In this document: piece by piece, positions 6,150 to 15,400 of the stretch
How positions within the stretch are numbered: position 1 is the first letter of the stretch
Layout: each line of letters opens with the position of its first letter
NCBI RefSeq assembly: GCF_004349215.1
Contig: NZ_SMKU01000048.1
Span: forward strand, 1-38,419
DNA length: 38,419 nucleotides
Direction of reading: 5' to 3'
Origin: Actinomadura rubrisoli
GTDB taxonomy: Bacteria > Actinomycetota > Actinomycetes > Streptosporangiales > Streptosporangiaceae
The notes under the pieces: generated by a model
What the model was told of the DNA's origin: nothing
Databases searched by the model: none
The model's input: only the letters and a program-made list of their open reading frames with translations
Program-made: the position numbers and the translations under genes

Positions 6150-7586
6150 GTACGCCCGCGGCTCGTGCTCGCGGTGCTCTCCGTCGCCTCCTTCATGGCG
6201 GGCCTCGATTTGTTCATCGTCAACGTGGCGTTCGACGACATCGGCCGCGACTTCGCCGGGGAGTCGCTGGCCGATCTGTCCTGGGTGCTCAACGGCTTCG
6301 CGATCGTGTTCGCGGCGCTGCTGGTCCCGCTCGGCAGGCTCGCCGACCGCTACGGCCGCAAGACGGGGCTGCTCGCCGGCCTCGTGGTCTTCACCCTCGC
6401 CTCCCAGGCGTGCGCCCTCGCCCCCTCGCTGTGGTGGCTGGTCGCCTTCCGCGTCGTCCAGGCCGTGGGCGCGGCGGCGCTCGTCCCCACCAGCCTCGGG
6501 CTCCTGCTGTCGGTGTTCCCGCCGGGACGCCGGGCGGGCGCGGTGCGGATCTGGTCGGCCTCCTCGGCGCTCGCCGCGGCGGCGGGCCCGGCGCTCGGCG
6601 GTGTCCTGGTGGACGCGTCGTGGCGCTGGGTGTTCGAGGTCAACATCCCGATCGGGGTGCTCGCGACGCTGCTCGCGCTCCGGTTCGTCCCCGGTTCCCG
6701 CGAGGGCGCGGCGGCGCGCGTCCCCGACCTGCCGGGAGCCGCGGGGCTGACGGCCGCGATCGCGCTGCTCGCGCTCGCGCTGGTGAAGATCAACGACTGG
6801 CCGGGGGAGCGGACCGCGGTCGCGGCGGCCGTGGCCCTGCTCGTCCTGGCCCTGTTCTGGCTCCGCTCGGCGCGCCACCCCGCGCCGGTCATCGAGCCGT
6901 CCCTGCTGGCCGTGCGCACGTTCGCCTGGTCGAACGCGACCGTCCTGCTGTTCACCGTGGCCTTCGCGGCCAACCTGCTGCTGGGCGTGCTGTGGATGCA
7001 GCAGGTCTGGCACTTCTCGGCGATCCGGACGGGGCTCGGCGTCGCGCCCGGCCCCCTGATGGTCCCGCTGATGGCGCTGGCGGCCGGGAAGCTGATCGCC
7101 GCGCGGGTGCCCGTCGGCGTCGTCACCGCCGCCGGCTGCATGCTCTGCGCGTCCGGCGTGGCGATGATGGCGGCGAGCCTCGGCCCGGAGCCGGCGTACG
7201 CCACCGAGCTGCTGCCGGGCTGGCTCGTCGGCGGGATCGGCGTCGGCCTCGCCCTGCCCACCATCCTGTCGGCCGCGGCGGCGGACCTCCCGGCGGACCG
7301 GTTCGCGACGGGCAGCGCCGTGGTCAACATGAGCCGCCAGATCGGGGCCGTCCTCGGCGTGAGCCTCGCCGTCGCCGTCATCGGCAAGCCGCACGGCTAC
7401 CTGGACGCCCACCACTCCTATGTCCACGCCTGGCTGGTCGTCGGTGCCTTCATGGTCGTCGCCGCGGTCGCCGCCCTCGGCATGACCCCCCGGCGGCGCC
7501 GTCTCCAGCCTTCCCCCAGCGTCCCCGGAACAGAAAGGGAGGCGGTCGCCGGAACCCTCGTGGCACGAACAGAGCCCGGGCGCTGA
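6132..7586 (+). CDS. DHA2-family (EmrB/QacA-type) MFS efflux transporter
   Basis: A 484-residue integral membrane protein of the 14-helix drug:H+ antiporter family. It has the TM1 motif FMAGLDLFIVNVAF with the conserved Asp, motif A LGRLADRYGRKTGLL between helices 2 and 3, and a motif C-like region ALAAAAGPALGGVLVDAS in helix 5. It would export hydrophobic drugs or toxic metabolites using the proton gradient; the substrate cannot be told from sequence. The ATG at 6132 coincides with the predicted transcription start. Control by the divergent HxlR regulator through two operators is strongly suggested. A hairpin terminator follows at 7641-7682. Confidence 0.93.
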   Translation: MVEQSQVRPRLVLAVLSVASFMAGLDLFIVNVAFDDIGRDFAGESLADLSWVLNGFAIVFAALLVPLGRLADRYGRKTGLLAGLVVFTLASQACALAPSLWWLVAFRVVQAVGAAALVPTSLGLLLSVFPPGRRAGAVRIWSASSALAAAAGPALGGVLVDASWRWVFEVNIPIGVLATLLALRFVPGSREGAAARVPDLPGAAGLTAAIALLALALVKINDWPGERTAVAAAVALLVLALFWLRSARHPAPVIEPSLLAVRTFAWSNATVLLFTVAFAANLLLGVLWMQQVWHFSAIRTGLGVAPGPLMVPLMALAAGKLIAARVPVGVVTAAGCMLCASGVAMMAASLGPEPAYATELLPGWLVGGIGVGLALPTILSAAAADLPADRFATGSAVVNMSRQIGAVLGVSLAVAVIGKPHGYLDAHHSYVHAWLVVGAFMVVAAVAALGMTPRRRRLQPSPSVPGTEREAVAGTLVARTEPGR

Positions 7587-7640
7587 CGAAACCTTGACCC
7601 GGACGGCCGCAGGCCCTCCGGTTCGTCCAGCCGCCCGTCA

Positions 7641-7682
7641 CCACGGTGGGCGCCTCCATCCGGAGGGAGGCGCCCACTGTGG
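7641..7682. terminator. Strong bidirectional hairpin terminator
   Basis: The arms at 7641-7657 and 7666-7682 form a 17-bp stem with a single G-U pair and an 8-nt loop. It lies between the convergent efflux gene and the gene ending at 7693, so it probably terminates both. No T-run is present. Confidence 0.75.
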
Positions 7683-7692
7683 CGAGCCCTTG

Positions 7693-8712
7693 TCAGTGAT
7701 GATGCCGCCACGCGTCCAGCAGGCGGGCCGCCGAGCCGCCGACCGGCCCCACCGCGTCGGCCAGCGTCGCCGCGTCGGGGAGACGTGCCCCGCCGACGGC
7801 CGGCACGGCCTCGCCCGCGCTTCGGATCGTGGACGAGCAGACCGACAGCAGGTACTCCGGGACCCTCAGCGCCGGATCGGTGCACCCGACCAGCGGCGTC
7901 CCCACCGCCGCGATCAGCGGGAAGATCGTCCCGGGGATCCCGATCGCCGCCTCGGCCCGCGCGGACGCCCGCAGGGTCGGCACGCCGCTGATCTCGTACC
8001 GCTCCCAGAGCGTGCGGTCTTCGCGCGGGTGCAGGCCCACCAGGACGCGCTTCCCCGACCTCTTGAGCGCATCGGCCGCGCGCAGCAGCAACTCGGTACC
8101 GGGGGCGGCGCCGCCCGTCCCGTCCGGATGGGTGACGCTGGTGACGACCAGCACCAGACCCGGCTCCGGGGCGCGCACCGGCAGGTCGTCCGTCTGCGGC
8201 GAGCCCACGACTCGGACGCGCCGGTGGGTGCCGAGGTAGCTCGCGAAGGCGCGCGCCTCAGCCCGGGACGACGACGTGATGGTCCGCAACCGGTGACGCA
8301 GCCGCCGGGCGCCCGGCGCCTCGTCCGGCCCCAGGTAGGCGAGCGAACTCGCGGCCACGGGCAGGCGCCGCAAACGCGCCGCGCACTCCAGCGGCCAGTC
8401 GCCCGCCCCGGCGACCACCAGCAGATCGGCGCGCGGCGCGCGATCGAGGGTCGCGACCGGCACCGGCTCGTCCGGCTTGACCTTCGACAGGTCCGGGACG
8501 AGTTGCGTCAGCCGCACGCCGCGCCGCGCGGCCTCGGCGAGCAGCGGCGCGACATGGTAGGTCCCCCACGGCTCGTTCGTCGCGATCAGCACCCGCGGTC
8601 GACGGCGAGTCACCGCCTGCGCGGGAACACCCAGCCCGACGAGCCCAGCCGCGCCGAGCGCACCCCCCAGCACCGCCCGCCGCGACGTCACACTCATGTC
8701 GATCTTGTTCAT
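7693..8712 (-). CDS. Tat-exported GT-B-fold-like protein of unknown function
   Basis: A 339-residue protein with a twin-arginine signal: TSRRAVLGGALGAAGLVG followed by a cut site near VPAQA. The mature part starts RPRVLIATNEPWGTYHVAPLLAEAARRG and later has HPREDRTLWERY and the IGIPGTIFPLIAAVGTPLVG segment. These resemble the two Rossmann halves of GT-B glycosyltransferases and UDP-GlcNAc 2-epimerase-like proteins: an N-terminal 'acceptor' half, a HPr/HPRxD strand and a C-terminal G-T/S loop. A GT-B enzyme outside the membrane would lack nucleotide-sugar donors, so it may use another donor or act as a binding protein. The start is taken at ATG 8712; ATG 8697 is an alternative. It is divergent from the TetR gene at 8859. 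Confidence 0.65.
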   Translation of the reverse strand: MNKIDMSVTSRRAVLGGALGAAGLVGLGVPAQAVTRRRPRVLIATNEPWGTYHVAPLLAEAARRGVRLTQLVPDLSKVKPDEPVPVATLDRAPRADLLVVAGAGDWPLECAARLRRLPVAASSLAYLGPDEAPGARRLRHRLRTITSSSRAEARAFASYLGTHRRVRVVGSPQTDDLPVRAPEPGLVLVVTSVTHPDGTGGAAPGTELLLRAADALKRSGKRVLVGLHPREDRTLWERYEISGVPTLRASARAEAAIGIPGTIFPLIAAVGTPLVGCTDPALRVPEYLLSVCSSTIRSAGEAVPAVGGARLPDAATLADAVGPVGGSAARLLDAWRHHH

Positions 8713-8858
8713 CGCGCCACCGTAGGAGCCCCACCCATCCTGCGGGTGAACCCGGGGCGACGCCCAGGCGAGCACGTCAGGGTGCGGGCGCCCGGGGCCG
8801 GGGTCGTTAGAATCGTGACCAAGAGGGACGGGCAGGGAAGCGATGCGGCGGGCGGGGC

Positions 8859-9503
8859 ATGGGACGGGTGGACGAGGGGCTCCGGCGGCCGGAGGCGGAG
8901 CGGCTGCCGTCCGGCCGGCACCGCCTTTCCCGCAGCTACGTGGCCAGCAACCAGCGCGGCCGCATCCTCCAGGCGGTGATCGAGGTGGTCGGCGCGAAGG
9001 GGTACGCGCATCTCACCATCGACGCCATCGTCGCCAAGTCCGCCATTTCCAAGAAGACGTTCTACGAGCATTTCAAGAACAAGGAAGAGGCGTTCTTCGC
9101 GGCCTATGACTCGGTCACGTCCCGCTTGATCGACGCGGTCTCCGGGGTCCTCGGCACGCAGGCGGCCCCGGATGCCCGGCTCCGCGCCGGGCTGGGCGCG
9201 CTCCTGGAGTTCCTGGCCGCCGAGCCGCTGGCCGCGCGGATGTGCGTCGTGGAGGTGCTCGCCGCGGGCCCGGAGGCGGTCGAGCGGCGGGACCGGGTCA
9301 AGCAGCACTTCAACGCGGCCATCGTGACCCACCTGCTGGCCCTGTACCCGGGCTGCCCGGAGCCGGAGCTGACCGCCGAGGTGATCGTCGGCGGCGTCCA
9401 CGAGGTGGTCTACAGCCGCATCAGCCGAGGCGAGGCCCACGTGCTCCCCAGCCTATGGCGGGGATTGGTCGGCATGTTCGTCCTACCCGCTCCGCCGTCC
9501 TGA
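8859..9503 (+). CDS. TetR/AcrR-family regulator
   Basis: A 214-residue protein with an N-terminal TetR helix-turn-helix at about residues 34-80, including ILQAVIEVVGAKGYAHLTID, SAISKKTFYEHFKNKEEAFF and the typical Y/F-x-x-F motifs. The C-terminal ligand-binding half is helical and not assignable. A TAGAAT -10-like hexamer occurs at 8808-8813. It is divergent from the Tat-exported protein (146 bp apart), which is the obvious candidate target. The start at ATG 8859 has GGCGGGG upstream. An out-of-frame ATG at 8843 was discounted. Confidence 0.9.
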   Translation: MGRVDEGLRRPEAERLPSGRHRLSRSYVASNQRGRILQAVIEVVGAKGYAHLTIDAIVAKSAISKKTFYEHFKNKEEAFFAAYDSVTSRLIDAVSGVLGTQAAPDARLRAGLGALLEFLAAEPLAARMCVVEVLAAGPEAVERRDRVKQHFNAAIVTHLLALYPGCPEPELTAEVIVGGVHEVVYSRISRGEAHVLPSLWRGLVGMFVLPAPPS

Positions 9504-9516
9504 AGCGCTAACAGCC

Positions 9517-9543
9517 CGGGGCGGGGTCACAGGCCCCGCCCCG
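9517..9543. terminator. Bidirectional GC hairpin between convergent genes
   Basis: A perfect 10-bp stem (CGGGGCGGGG / CCCCGCCCCG, 9517-9526 and 9534-9543) has a 7-nt loop. It sits in the 47-bp gap between the TetR gene and the convergent peptidoglycan-binding gene. Confidence 0.7.
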
Positions 9544-9550
9544 CGGGGGG

Positions 9551-10096
9551 TCATTTGCCGGCGGGGGTGTAGGTCAGCTTCTGGTAGGTGCGGAGGTCGA
9601 CGGTGCCGGTCGCGGGGAGGCCGTGGCCGCTCTGGAAGCGGATGAGCTTCTTCTTGGTGCGGGGGCCGTGGTAGCCGGAGATGGGCAGGTCGTCGCTGTA
9701 GCGCCACTTGTTCAGCAGGACCTGGAGGCCCTTGACGCAGTTGTTGCGCTGGCCGTAGCCGACGGGCGCGGTGTGGGTGGTGAGCAGGGCGCGCCAGGTG
9801 TGGGCGCCGACGTTGCCGTCCTGGCTGGTGAGGTAGCGCTGCTGGAAGGCGTGGACGTTCGCGCGGGTCTTCGGGCCGAAGTGGGAGGGGGCCGGCTGGT
9901 CGTAGCCCTCGCAGCTGAGGAACCACTGGAGCGCCCGGACGTTCTCGCTCGTCTGGCCCTGCCGCAGGACCGGCCAGTTGCCGGAGCCCGGCAGGTAGGA
10001 CGTGGTGTCCGCGGACGCGGGGGAGGCGAGGACCGTGCCGCTCGCGACGACGCCCGCGGCGACCAGACCGGCGACGGCGATCCGCTTCACATTCAT
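9551..10096 (-). CDS. Exported peptidoglycan-binding-domain protein
   Basis: A 181-residue secreted protein. A Sec signal peptide spans residues 1 to about 29 (MNVKRIAVAGLVAAGVVA, cut after ASPASA). Two PG_binding_1-like modules follow: one contains LRQGQTSENVRALQWFLSCEGY and FGPKTRANVHAFQQ, and the other NCVKGLQVLLNKWRY, GPRTKKKLIRFQSGHGLPATG. Each module starts with a Cys, so a disulfide is plausible. There is no catalytic domain, so it probably binds the cell wall, perhaps as an inhibitor or cofactor of a hydrolase. The ATG at 10096 is preceded by GGAAGGA 8 nt upstream on the minus strand. A CATAAC -10-like hexamer lies about 40 bp upstream. Confidence 0.88.
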   Translation of the reverse strand: MNVKRIAVAGLVAAGVVASGTVLASPASADTTSYLPGSGNWPVLRQGQTSENVRALQWFLSCEGYDQPAPSHFGPKTRANVHAFQQRYLTSQDGNVGAHTWRALLTTHTAPVGYGQRNNCVKGLQVLLNKWRYSDDLPISGYHGPRTKKKLIRFQSGHGLPATGTVDLRTYQKLTYTPAGK

Positions 10097-10301
10097 TGTG
10101 GTTCCTTCCGGCTTCTTCGTGGTTATGCAGGGTTAGAGGCGCTCTGACCTGCGGTTGTTCGGCCGGTGGCCATGTTGAGCCATGTGCGAACCCGGCCCCT
10201 CCCGCGGTAGTCAAAGGCGCCGGTCTTGAAACCGTGGTGGCGGAGCCGGGATCATTCCGGTGACCCGGCCGAGCGGTGTGCCGGAGGGATCTGGGGGACC
10301 G

Positions 10302-11099
10302 ATGCGCCTGCTCGCGGTGATGATCGTGCTGGCGGGGCTGCTCACAGCCTGCGGGCAGAGCGGAGACAAGTCGCTGCTGGACAAGGAGACCCTGGTGGTG
10401 GGCGTCCGCCCGGACCTTCCGGGGCTCGGGTTCAAGCGGCCGGACGGGACGTTCGAGGGCTTCGACATCGACGTCGCCCGGTACGTCGCGGGACGGCTCG
10501 GACGCAAGGCCACCTTCGTCCAGACGCTCTCGGGCGAGCGGATCTCGATGCTGACGTCGGGCCGCGCGGACATGGTCCTGGCGACCCTGTCGGTCACCCC
10601 CGAGCGCAAGACGAAGATCGCCTTCGCGGGGCCGTACTACGCGTCCTTCCAGGACGTCCTGGTGCGCTCGGCGGAGCGCGCCAAGAGCGTGCGCGAGCTC
10701 AAGGGCCGCAGGTTCTGCGGGGTGGAGGGCTCGGACCCGATCCAGCGGCTGCTGGCCGTCAACGGGATGACCGCCAAGATCGTCTCCGCCAAGGACTACG
10801 GCCAGTGCATGACGTTGATCCGCGCCGGGGCGGTGGACGCGATCACCACGAACGACGTGATCCTGGCCGGCCTCATCCGCGGGGACAAGGGCTTCCGGCT
10901 GGTCAACGCCCGGATCAGCGAGCAGAACACCGGGATCGGGATCCGGCGCGGCGACCCGGACGGGTGCGAGGCGCTCAACCGGGCCATCACGACGATGTAC
11001 CAGGACGGCACCGCGGCGCGGCTGACCCGCAAGTGGTTCGGCGGCACCGAACTCGACCGGGCGATGGTCGAGATCCCGCAGTTCGAGGGCTGCCTCTGA
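10302..11099 (+). CDS. Glutamate/amino-acid-type solute-binding lipoprotein (SBP_bac_3, GlnH-like)
   Basis: A 265-residue lipoprotein with signal RLLAVMIVLAGLLTAC, giving a lipobox LTAC with the lipidated Cys near residue 17. The mature part has the family-3 binding fold: LVVGVRPDLPGLGF, GTFEGFDIDVARYVAGRLG, the ligand Arg context TLSVTPERKTKIAFAGPYY, and the C-terminal AITTMYQDGTAARLTRKWFG. It binds an amino acid, glutamate-like by family. No permease or ATPase genes adjoin it. Its convergent neighbour is a membrane-anchored kinase-like protein, recalling the GlnH-GlnX-PknG amino-acid sensing of mycobacteria. The ATG at 10302 follows CTGGGGGA. A possible promoter TTGAAA (10226-10231) with GATCAT at 18 bp is weak. 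Confidence 0.88.
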   Translation: MRLLAVMIVLAGLLTACGQSGDKSLLDKETLVVGVRPDLPGLGFKRPDGTFEGFDIDVARYVAGRLGRKATFVQTLSGERISMLTSGRADMVLATLSVTPERKTKIAFAGPYYASFQDVLVRSAERAKSVRELKGRRFCGVEGSDPIQRLLAVNGMTAKIVSAKDYGQCMTLIRAGAVDAITTNDVILAGLIRGDKGFRLVNARISEQNTGIGIRRGDPDGCEALNRAITTMYQDGTAARLTRKWFGGTELDRAMVEIPQFEGCL

Positions 11100-11111
11100 G
11101 AGTTCGCCGCG

Positions 11112-12374
11112 CTAGGCGAGCCCCTTCGGCCGGGCCTTCGCGGCGTCGATGGTCGCGAGGGCGCGGTTGAGGCGGTCGGCGAGGGCGCGGGACAGGCCGC
11201 GGTCGCGCAGGCGTGCGGCGATCCTGCCCCGCAGCTGGGCGACGCGCGCGGCGACGTCGACCCGCCGGTCCGAGGCGAGGTCGCGTTCCAGGGCGCTGAG
11301 CAGGTTGTCGAGGTCGATCGCGACGTCCGAGCGGACCTCGCCTGCGGCGTACCCGCCGCGCACGATCGGGCGCAGGCGGGCGACCGCGTCGCCGGTACGG
11401 CCCGCGGACGGGTCCGGCCGGGACGGTCCGCTGGGCGCGGTCTGCGGGCGGGGGTAGGACGGCGGGGTGGCGAACGGGACGCGCGGCGCCGAGGTGAGGA
11501 CCGCGGCCGCGCCGGTGGCCGGGATCGCGATCGTGACGGCGACCACCGCGAGGCGGACGCCCCTGCCGTTGCGGCGCCGGGCCGGACGGGCGGACCCGCC
11601 GCGACCGCGCTCGTCCGGGGGGACGCGCAGGACCCTCGTCGTCTGGTCGCCGCCCGCCGCGGCCGTCCGGAACACCGCGCCCGCCGACGGCTCCTCGTCG
11701 CGGGCCAGCATGTCGGCGACCTCGCGGGCGGACGGCCTGGCCGCCGGATCGGCGGACGCGCAGCGCGCGACGAGCCGGGCGAGCGACTCCGGTTTCGCCC
11801 CGGCGTCCAGGCAGGCGGCCAGGATGGCGCCGAGGGCCCGCACGTCGGCGGCCTTGATCACGGCGAGCTCCGCGGCGGTGGAGTAGCGGGCGCCGCGCAG
11901 GACCGAGCCGATCCCGGCGTCCAGGATCTTCACGTCGTCGCCGACGAGCAGCACCTTGCCGGGGTTCAGGTCGCCGTGGGCGACGTCGGCCGCGTGGGCC
12001 GCCTCCAGGGCCCCGGCGATCCGCCCGCAGATGTCCGCGGTCTCGGCGGCCGGGGGCGGGGCGCGCCGGAGCCGCGCGGCGAGGGTCTCCCCGTCCAGGA
12101 ACTCGGTGACGACGTAGGACGCGAGGCGCCCGGCGGCGTCGCGCGTCCGGTCGCTGTCGTAGACCGTCTCCAGGCCGGGATGCGCGAGGCTGGCGGCGGC
12201 GTTCACCGCCCGCTGGAACGCGATGTGCAGGTCGGGGGGCGCGCCGGTCAGCACCTTCACCATGACGGGACGGCCCAGCAGGTCGTCCCAGGCCCGCCAG
12301 ACCTCCAGGGGTCCGCCGCCGTCGAGGCGCTCCACGAGCCGGTACCGGTCGGTCAGCCGCAAGCCCGCATCCAC
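11112..12374 (-). CDS. Membrane-anchored Ser/Thr kinase-like protein, probable pseudokinase
   Basis: A 420-residue protein with an N-terminal Hanks-type kinase fold (about 1-255), a Pro/Arg linker, one membrane helix near residues 290-312 and an external helical domain of about 90 residues. Key kinase residues are mixed. The ATP lysine (K40 in MVKVL), HGD (133-135) and the metal Asp (D152) are kept. The glycine loop is GGGPLEV, the alpha-C glutamate is missing (FQRAVNAAA), the catalytic-loop Asn is Lys (K140 in HGDLNPGK), and DFG reads DAG. These changes argue for weak or no catalysis. GTG 12374 is chosen because GGGAGG lies 5 nt upstream; an in-frame start at 12506 would overlap the next gene. 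The gene is convergent with the binding lipoprotein, 12 bp apart. Confidence 0.82.
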   Translation of the reverse strand: MDAGLRLTDRYRLVERLDGGGPLEVWRAWDDLLGRPVMVKVLTGAPPDLHIAFQRAVNAAASLAHPGLETVYDSDRTRDAAGRLASYVVTEFLDGETLAARLRRAPPPAAETADICGRIAGALEAAHAADVAHGDLNPGKVLLVGDDVKILDAGIGSVLRGARYSTAAELAVIKAADVRALGAILAACLDAGAKPESLARLVARCASADPAARPSAREVADMLARDEEPSAGAVFRTAAAGGDQTTRVLRVPPDERGRGGSARPARRRNGRGVRLAVVAVTIAIPATGAAAVLTSAPRVPFATPPSYPRPQTAPSGPSRPDPSAGRTGDAVARLRPIVRGGYAAGEVRSDVAIDLDNLLSALERDLASDRRVDVAARVAQLRGRIAARLRDRGLSRALADRLNRALATIDAAKARPKGLA

Positions 12375-12472
12375 CCGAACCTCCCAGCGTCCCCGCGATG
12401 GTGCGATGGCGCGAAAGGGTGTACGCAGCGGACGGCGCAGGCGGTTCGACACCCCCGCGCGGGCGGCCCCGC

Positions 12473-15400
12473 TCAGACGCGGGCGGCGGGGCGCTCGGCG
12501 CGCCACGTGGCGAGCAGCTCGCCGAGCCGCTCCCGGTAGCGGACGATGTTGGCGGTCTTCACGTCCTCGTAGCCGCGGATCATGTCGGGCAGCTCCGCCA
12601 CCTGGACCGCGAGGTCGTGCCGCTCCGCGTCGAGACCGGCCGCCAGCTCGCCGACCACCGCGAGGTACTCGGCGACCAGCCGCCGCTCGGCGCGGCGCTG
12701 CGCCGTCGCGCCGAACGGGTCGAGCGGGGTGCCGCGCAGGCGCCGCATCGCGCGCAGCGCGACGAACGCCGGGCGCGCCGTCCGGCCGAGCGCGATCTTC
12801 CTGTCGACGCCGAGGGCCCGCAGGACCGGCGGGTGCAGCATGTACCGGACGGTGGAGCCGGGGCCGAACCGCTCCTCGACGCGCCGGGCCAGCGCCGGGT
12901 CAAGGTGCAGGCGGGCGACCTCGTACTCGTCCTTGTAGGCCATCAGCTTGTACAGGTTGCGGGCGACGGCGGTGGCGAGGCGCAGCCCGCCCGCGCCCGC
13001 GTCCCGCTCGGCCTCCGCGACGCGCATGACGGCGTCCAGGTAGCTCTTGGCCAGCGCCACGTTCTGGTACGCGGCGAGGTCGGGGACGCGGATCCGCAGG
13101 ACGCGGAGCAGCTCCCCGTCCGCGCCCGACGCCGCGACCAGGTTCAGGGCGGCCGGCGCGGTCGCGTTCAGCGGCCTCTCGACCGCCGTGACGCCGGACG
13201 CGGTGGCGCCGGACGCGGTGGCGCCGTTCGCGGTGGGGCCGTCCGCCCGCGCCGGGTCCAGGACGAGGCGGCGCCCGGCGCGGAACGCCTGGACGTTGGC
13301 CTCGACCTGCACGCCGTTGAGGGCGAGCGCCTCCTCGATCGCGCGGGACGTCAGCGGCAGCAGCCCGGCCTGGTAGGCCGCGCCGACCACGACGAAGTTG
13401 GCCGTGGTCGTGCTCCCGAACCACCGCTCGGCGAGCGCGAGGGCGTCCAGGGCGACCAGCCGGTCGCCGTCCGTCGCGTCCGCGATCTTCCGGAGGAGCG
13501 CGGCGCCCGGCGGCAGCGCCGCCGCCGTGTCGGTGATCATCCGTCCGGTCGGGACCTCGCTGGTGGACACGATCGCGGCGGTGCGGCCAGGCGCGCAGCG
13601 GCGCAGGTTCGTCTCGGACGTCCCGGCGAGGGAGTCGAAGACCAAGTAGGCGTCGGCGCCGCCCGCGCCGACCATCCCCGGGCGGTCGCGGTGGGTGTCG
13701 CCGATGCGCAGGTGTGAGACCACGGCGCCGGCCTTCTGGCTCAGCCCGGTCTGGTCGAGCGCGCGGGCGTGGCGGCCGTCGAGCAGCGCCGCGGTGGCGA
13801 GGACCTGGTTGACGGTCACGACGCCCGTCCCGCCGATGCCGACGAGCAGGACGTCCGCGGACGCCGGACGCGCGGGCGGCTCGGCGAGCTCCCCGATCGG
13901 CGGCAGCGAGGGCCCGGCGGCCTTCCGCCCGCCCGGGACCACCGTGAGGAACGAGGGGCAGTCGCCGTCGAGGCAGGAGTAGTCCTTGTTGCAGGACGTC
14001 TGGTTGATCTGCGTCTTGCGGCCGAACTCGGTCTCGACCGGCTCGACGCTCAGGCAGTTCGACGCGGTGCCGCAGTCGCCGCAGCCCTCGCAGACCGCCT
14101 CGTTGATCAGGACGCGGGTCGCCGGCTCCGGGGCGAGCCCGCGCTTGCGCTTGCGGCGGGTCTCGGCGGCGCACGCCTGGTCGTACAGCAGCACGGTCAC
14201 GCCGGGGACCGCGCGCAGCTCCCGCTGGACGGCGTCGAGGTCGTCGCGGTGCCGGACCCGGACGCCGGGCGCCCAGTCCGTCCCGCGCGGGTAGCGGGAC
14301 GGGTCGTCCGCGACCACCACGATCTTCGCGACGCCCTCGGCGTGCAGCATGCGGGTCACGGCGTCCGGGGCGGCGCCGCCGTCGGCCTCCTGGCCGCCCG
14401 TCATCGCGACGGCGGCGTTGTAGAGCAGCTTGAAGGTGATGTTCGTCCCGGCGGCGACGGCCTGCCGGACGGCGAGGCTCCCCGAGTGGAAGAACGTGCC
14501 GTCGCCGAGGTTCTGGAACATGTGGCCGGTGCCGGTGAACGGCGCGGCGCCGACCCACATGGCGCCCTCGCCGCCCATCTGGGTGGTGCCGATGCTACGG
14601 TCGTCGAACACGGTCATGAGGTGGCAGCCGATGCCGCCCGCGGCCATCGACCCGTCCGGGACGGTGGTCGAGCGGTTGTGCGGGCAGCCCGAGCAGAAGA
14701 ACGGCGTCCGGGCGGGGGAGAGCAGGTTCAGCGCCGGTTTGCGGGGCCGCAGCGCCGGGTCGCGCAGGTCCAGATGCTCCTCGCCGACCCGGTCGGCCAG
14801 CAGCCGGGCGAGGGCCCTGGTGATGCGGTCGGAGTCGAGGCCCCCATCGGCGGGGACCAGCGCGGCGCCGTCCGGGCCCTTCTTGCCGAGGACGGCGGGC
14901 CGCTCAGGCAGGTCGTACAGGACGTCTCGGACCTGCGTCTCGATGAACGCGCGCTTCTCCTCCACGACGACGATCTCGCGGAGCCCGCGGGCGAACGCCC
15001 GGAGCCGCGCCGGGTCGAGCGGGTGGATCAGGGCCAGCCGCAGGAGCCGCACGCCGCGGCGTTCGAGGGCCGCGTCGTCCAGGCCGAGCCGGTCCAGGGC
15101 CTCGCGCAGTTCCAGGTAGGTGCGCCCGGCCGCGACCAGGCCGATCGCGGCGTCGCCCCCGGCGCCCTCGATCCGGTCGAGGCCGTTCGCCGACGCGAAC
15201 GCGGTCGCGGCGCGCAGCCGTCCCTCCAGCACCTCCGCTTCGAGGTCCGTCGTCCCCTTCAGGTCCACGCCCGCCTTGCGCGTCGGCCGCCACGGCCTCC
15301 CGCGCCACGCGAACTCCGGGACGACCGGGTCCGGCACCGGCTCGACGTCCACGACCTCGTGCGAGTCCGCGACGTCCGTCACGACCTTGAAGCCGGTCCA

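Noticed and set aside
10205..10245. tRNA-Ser-like anticodon arm (CGGTCTTGAAACCG)
   Set aside because: No matching acceptor, D or T arms surround it; the stem is one base short. Treated as chance similarity within an intergenic region.
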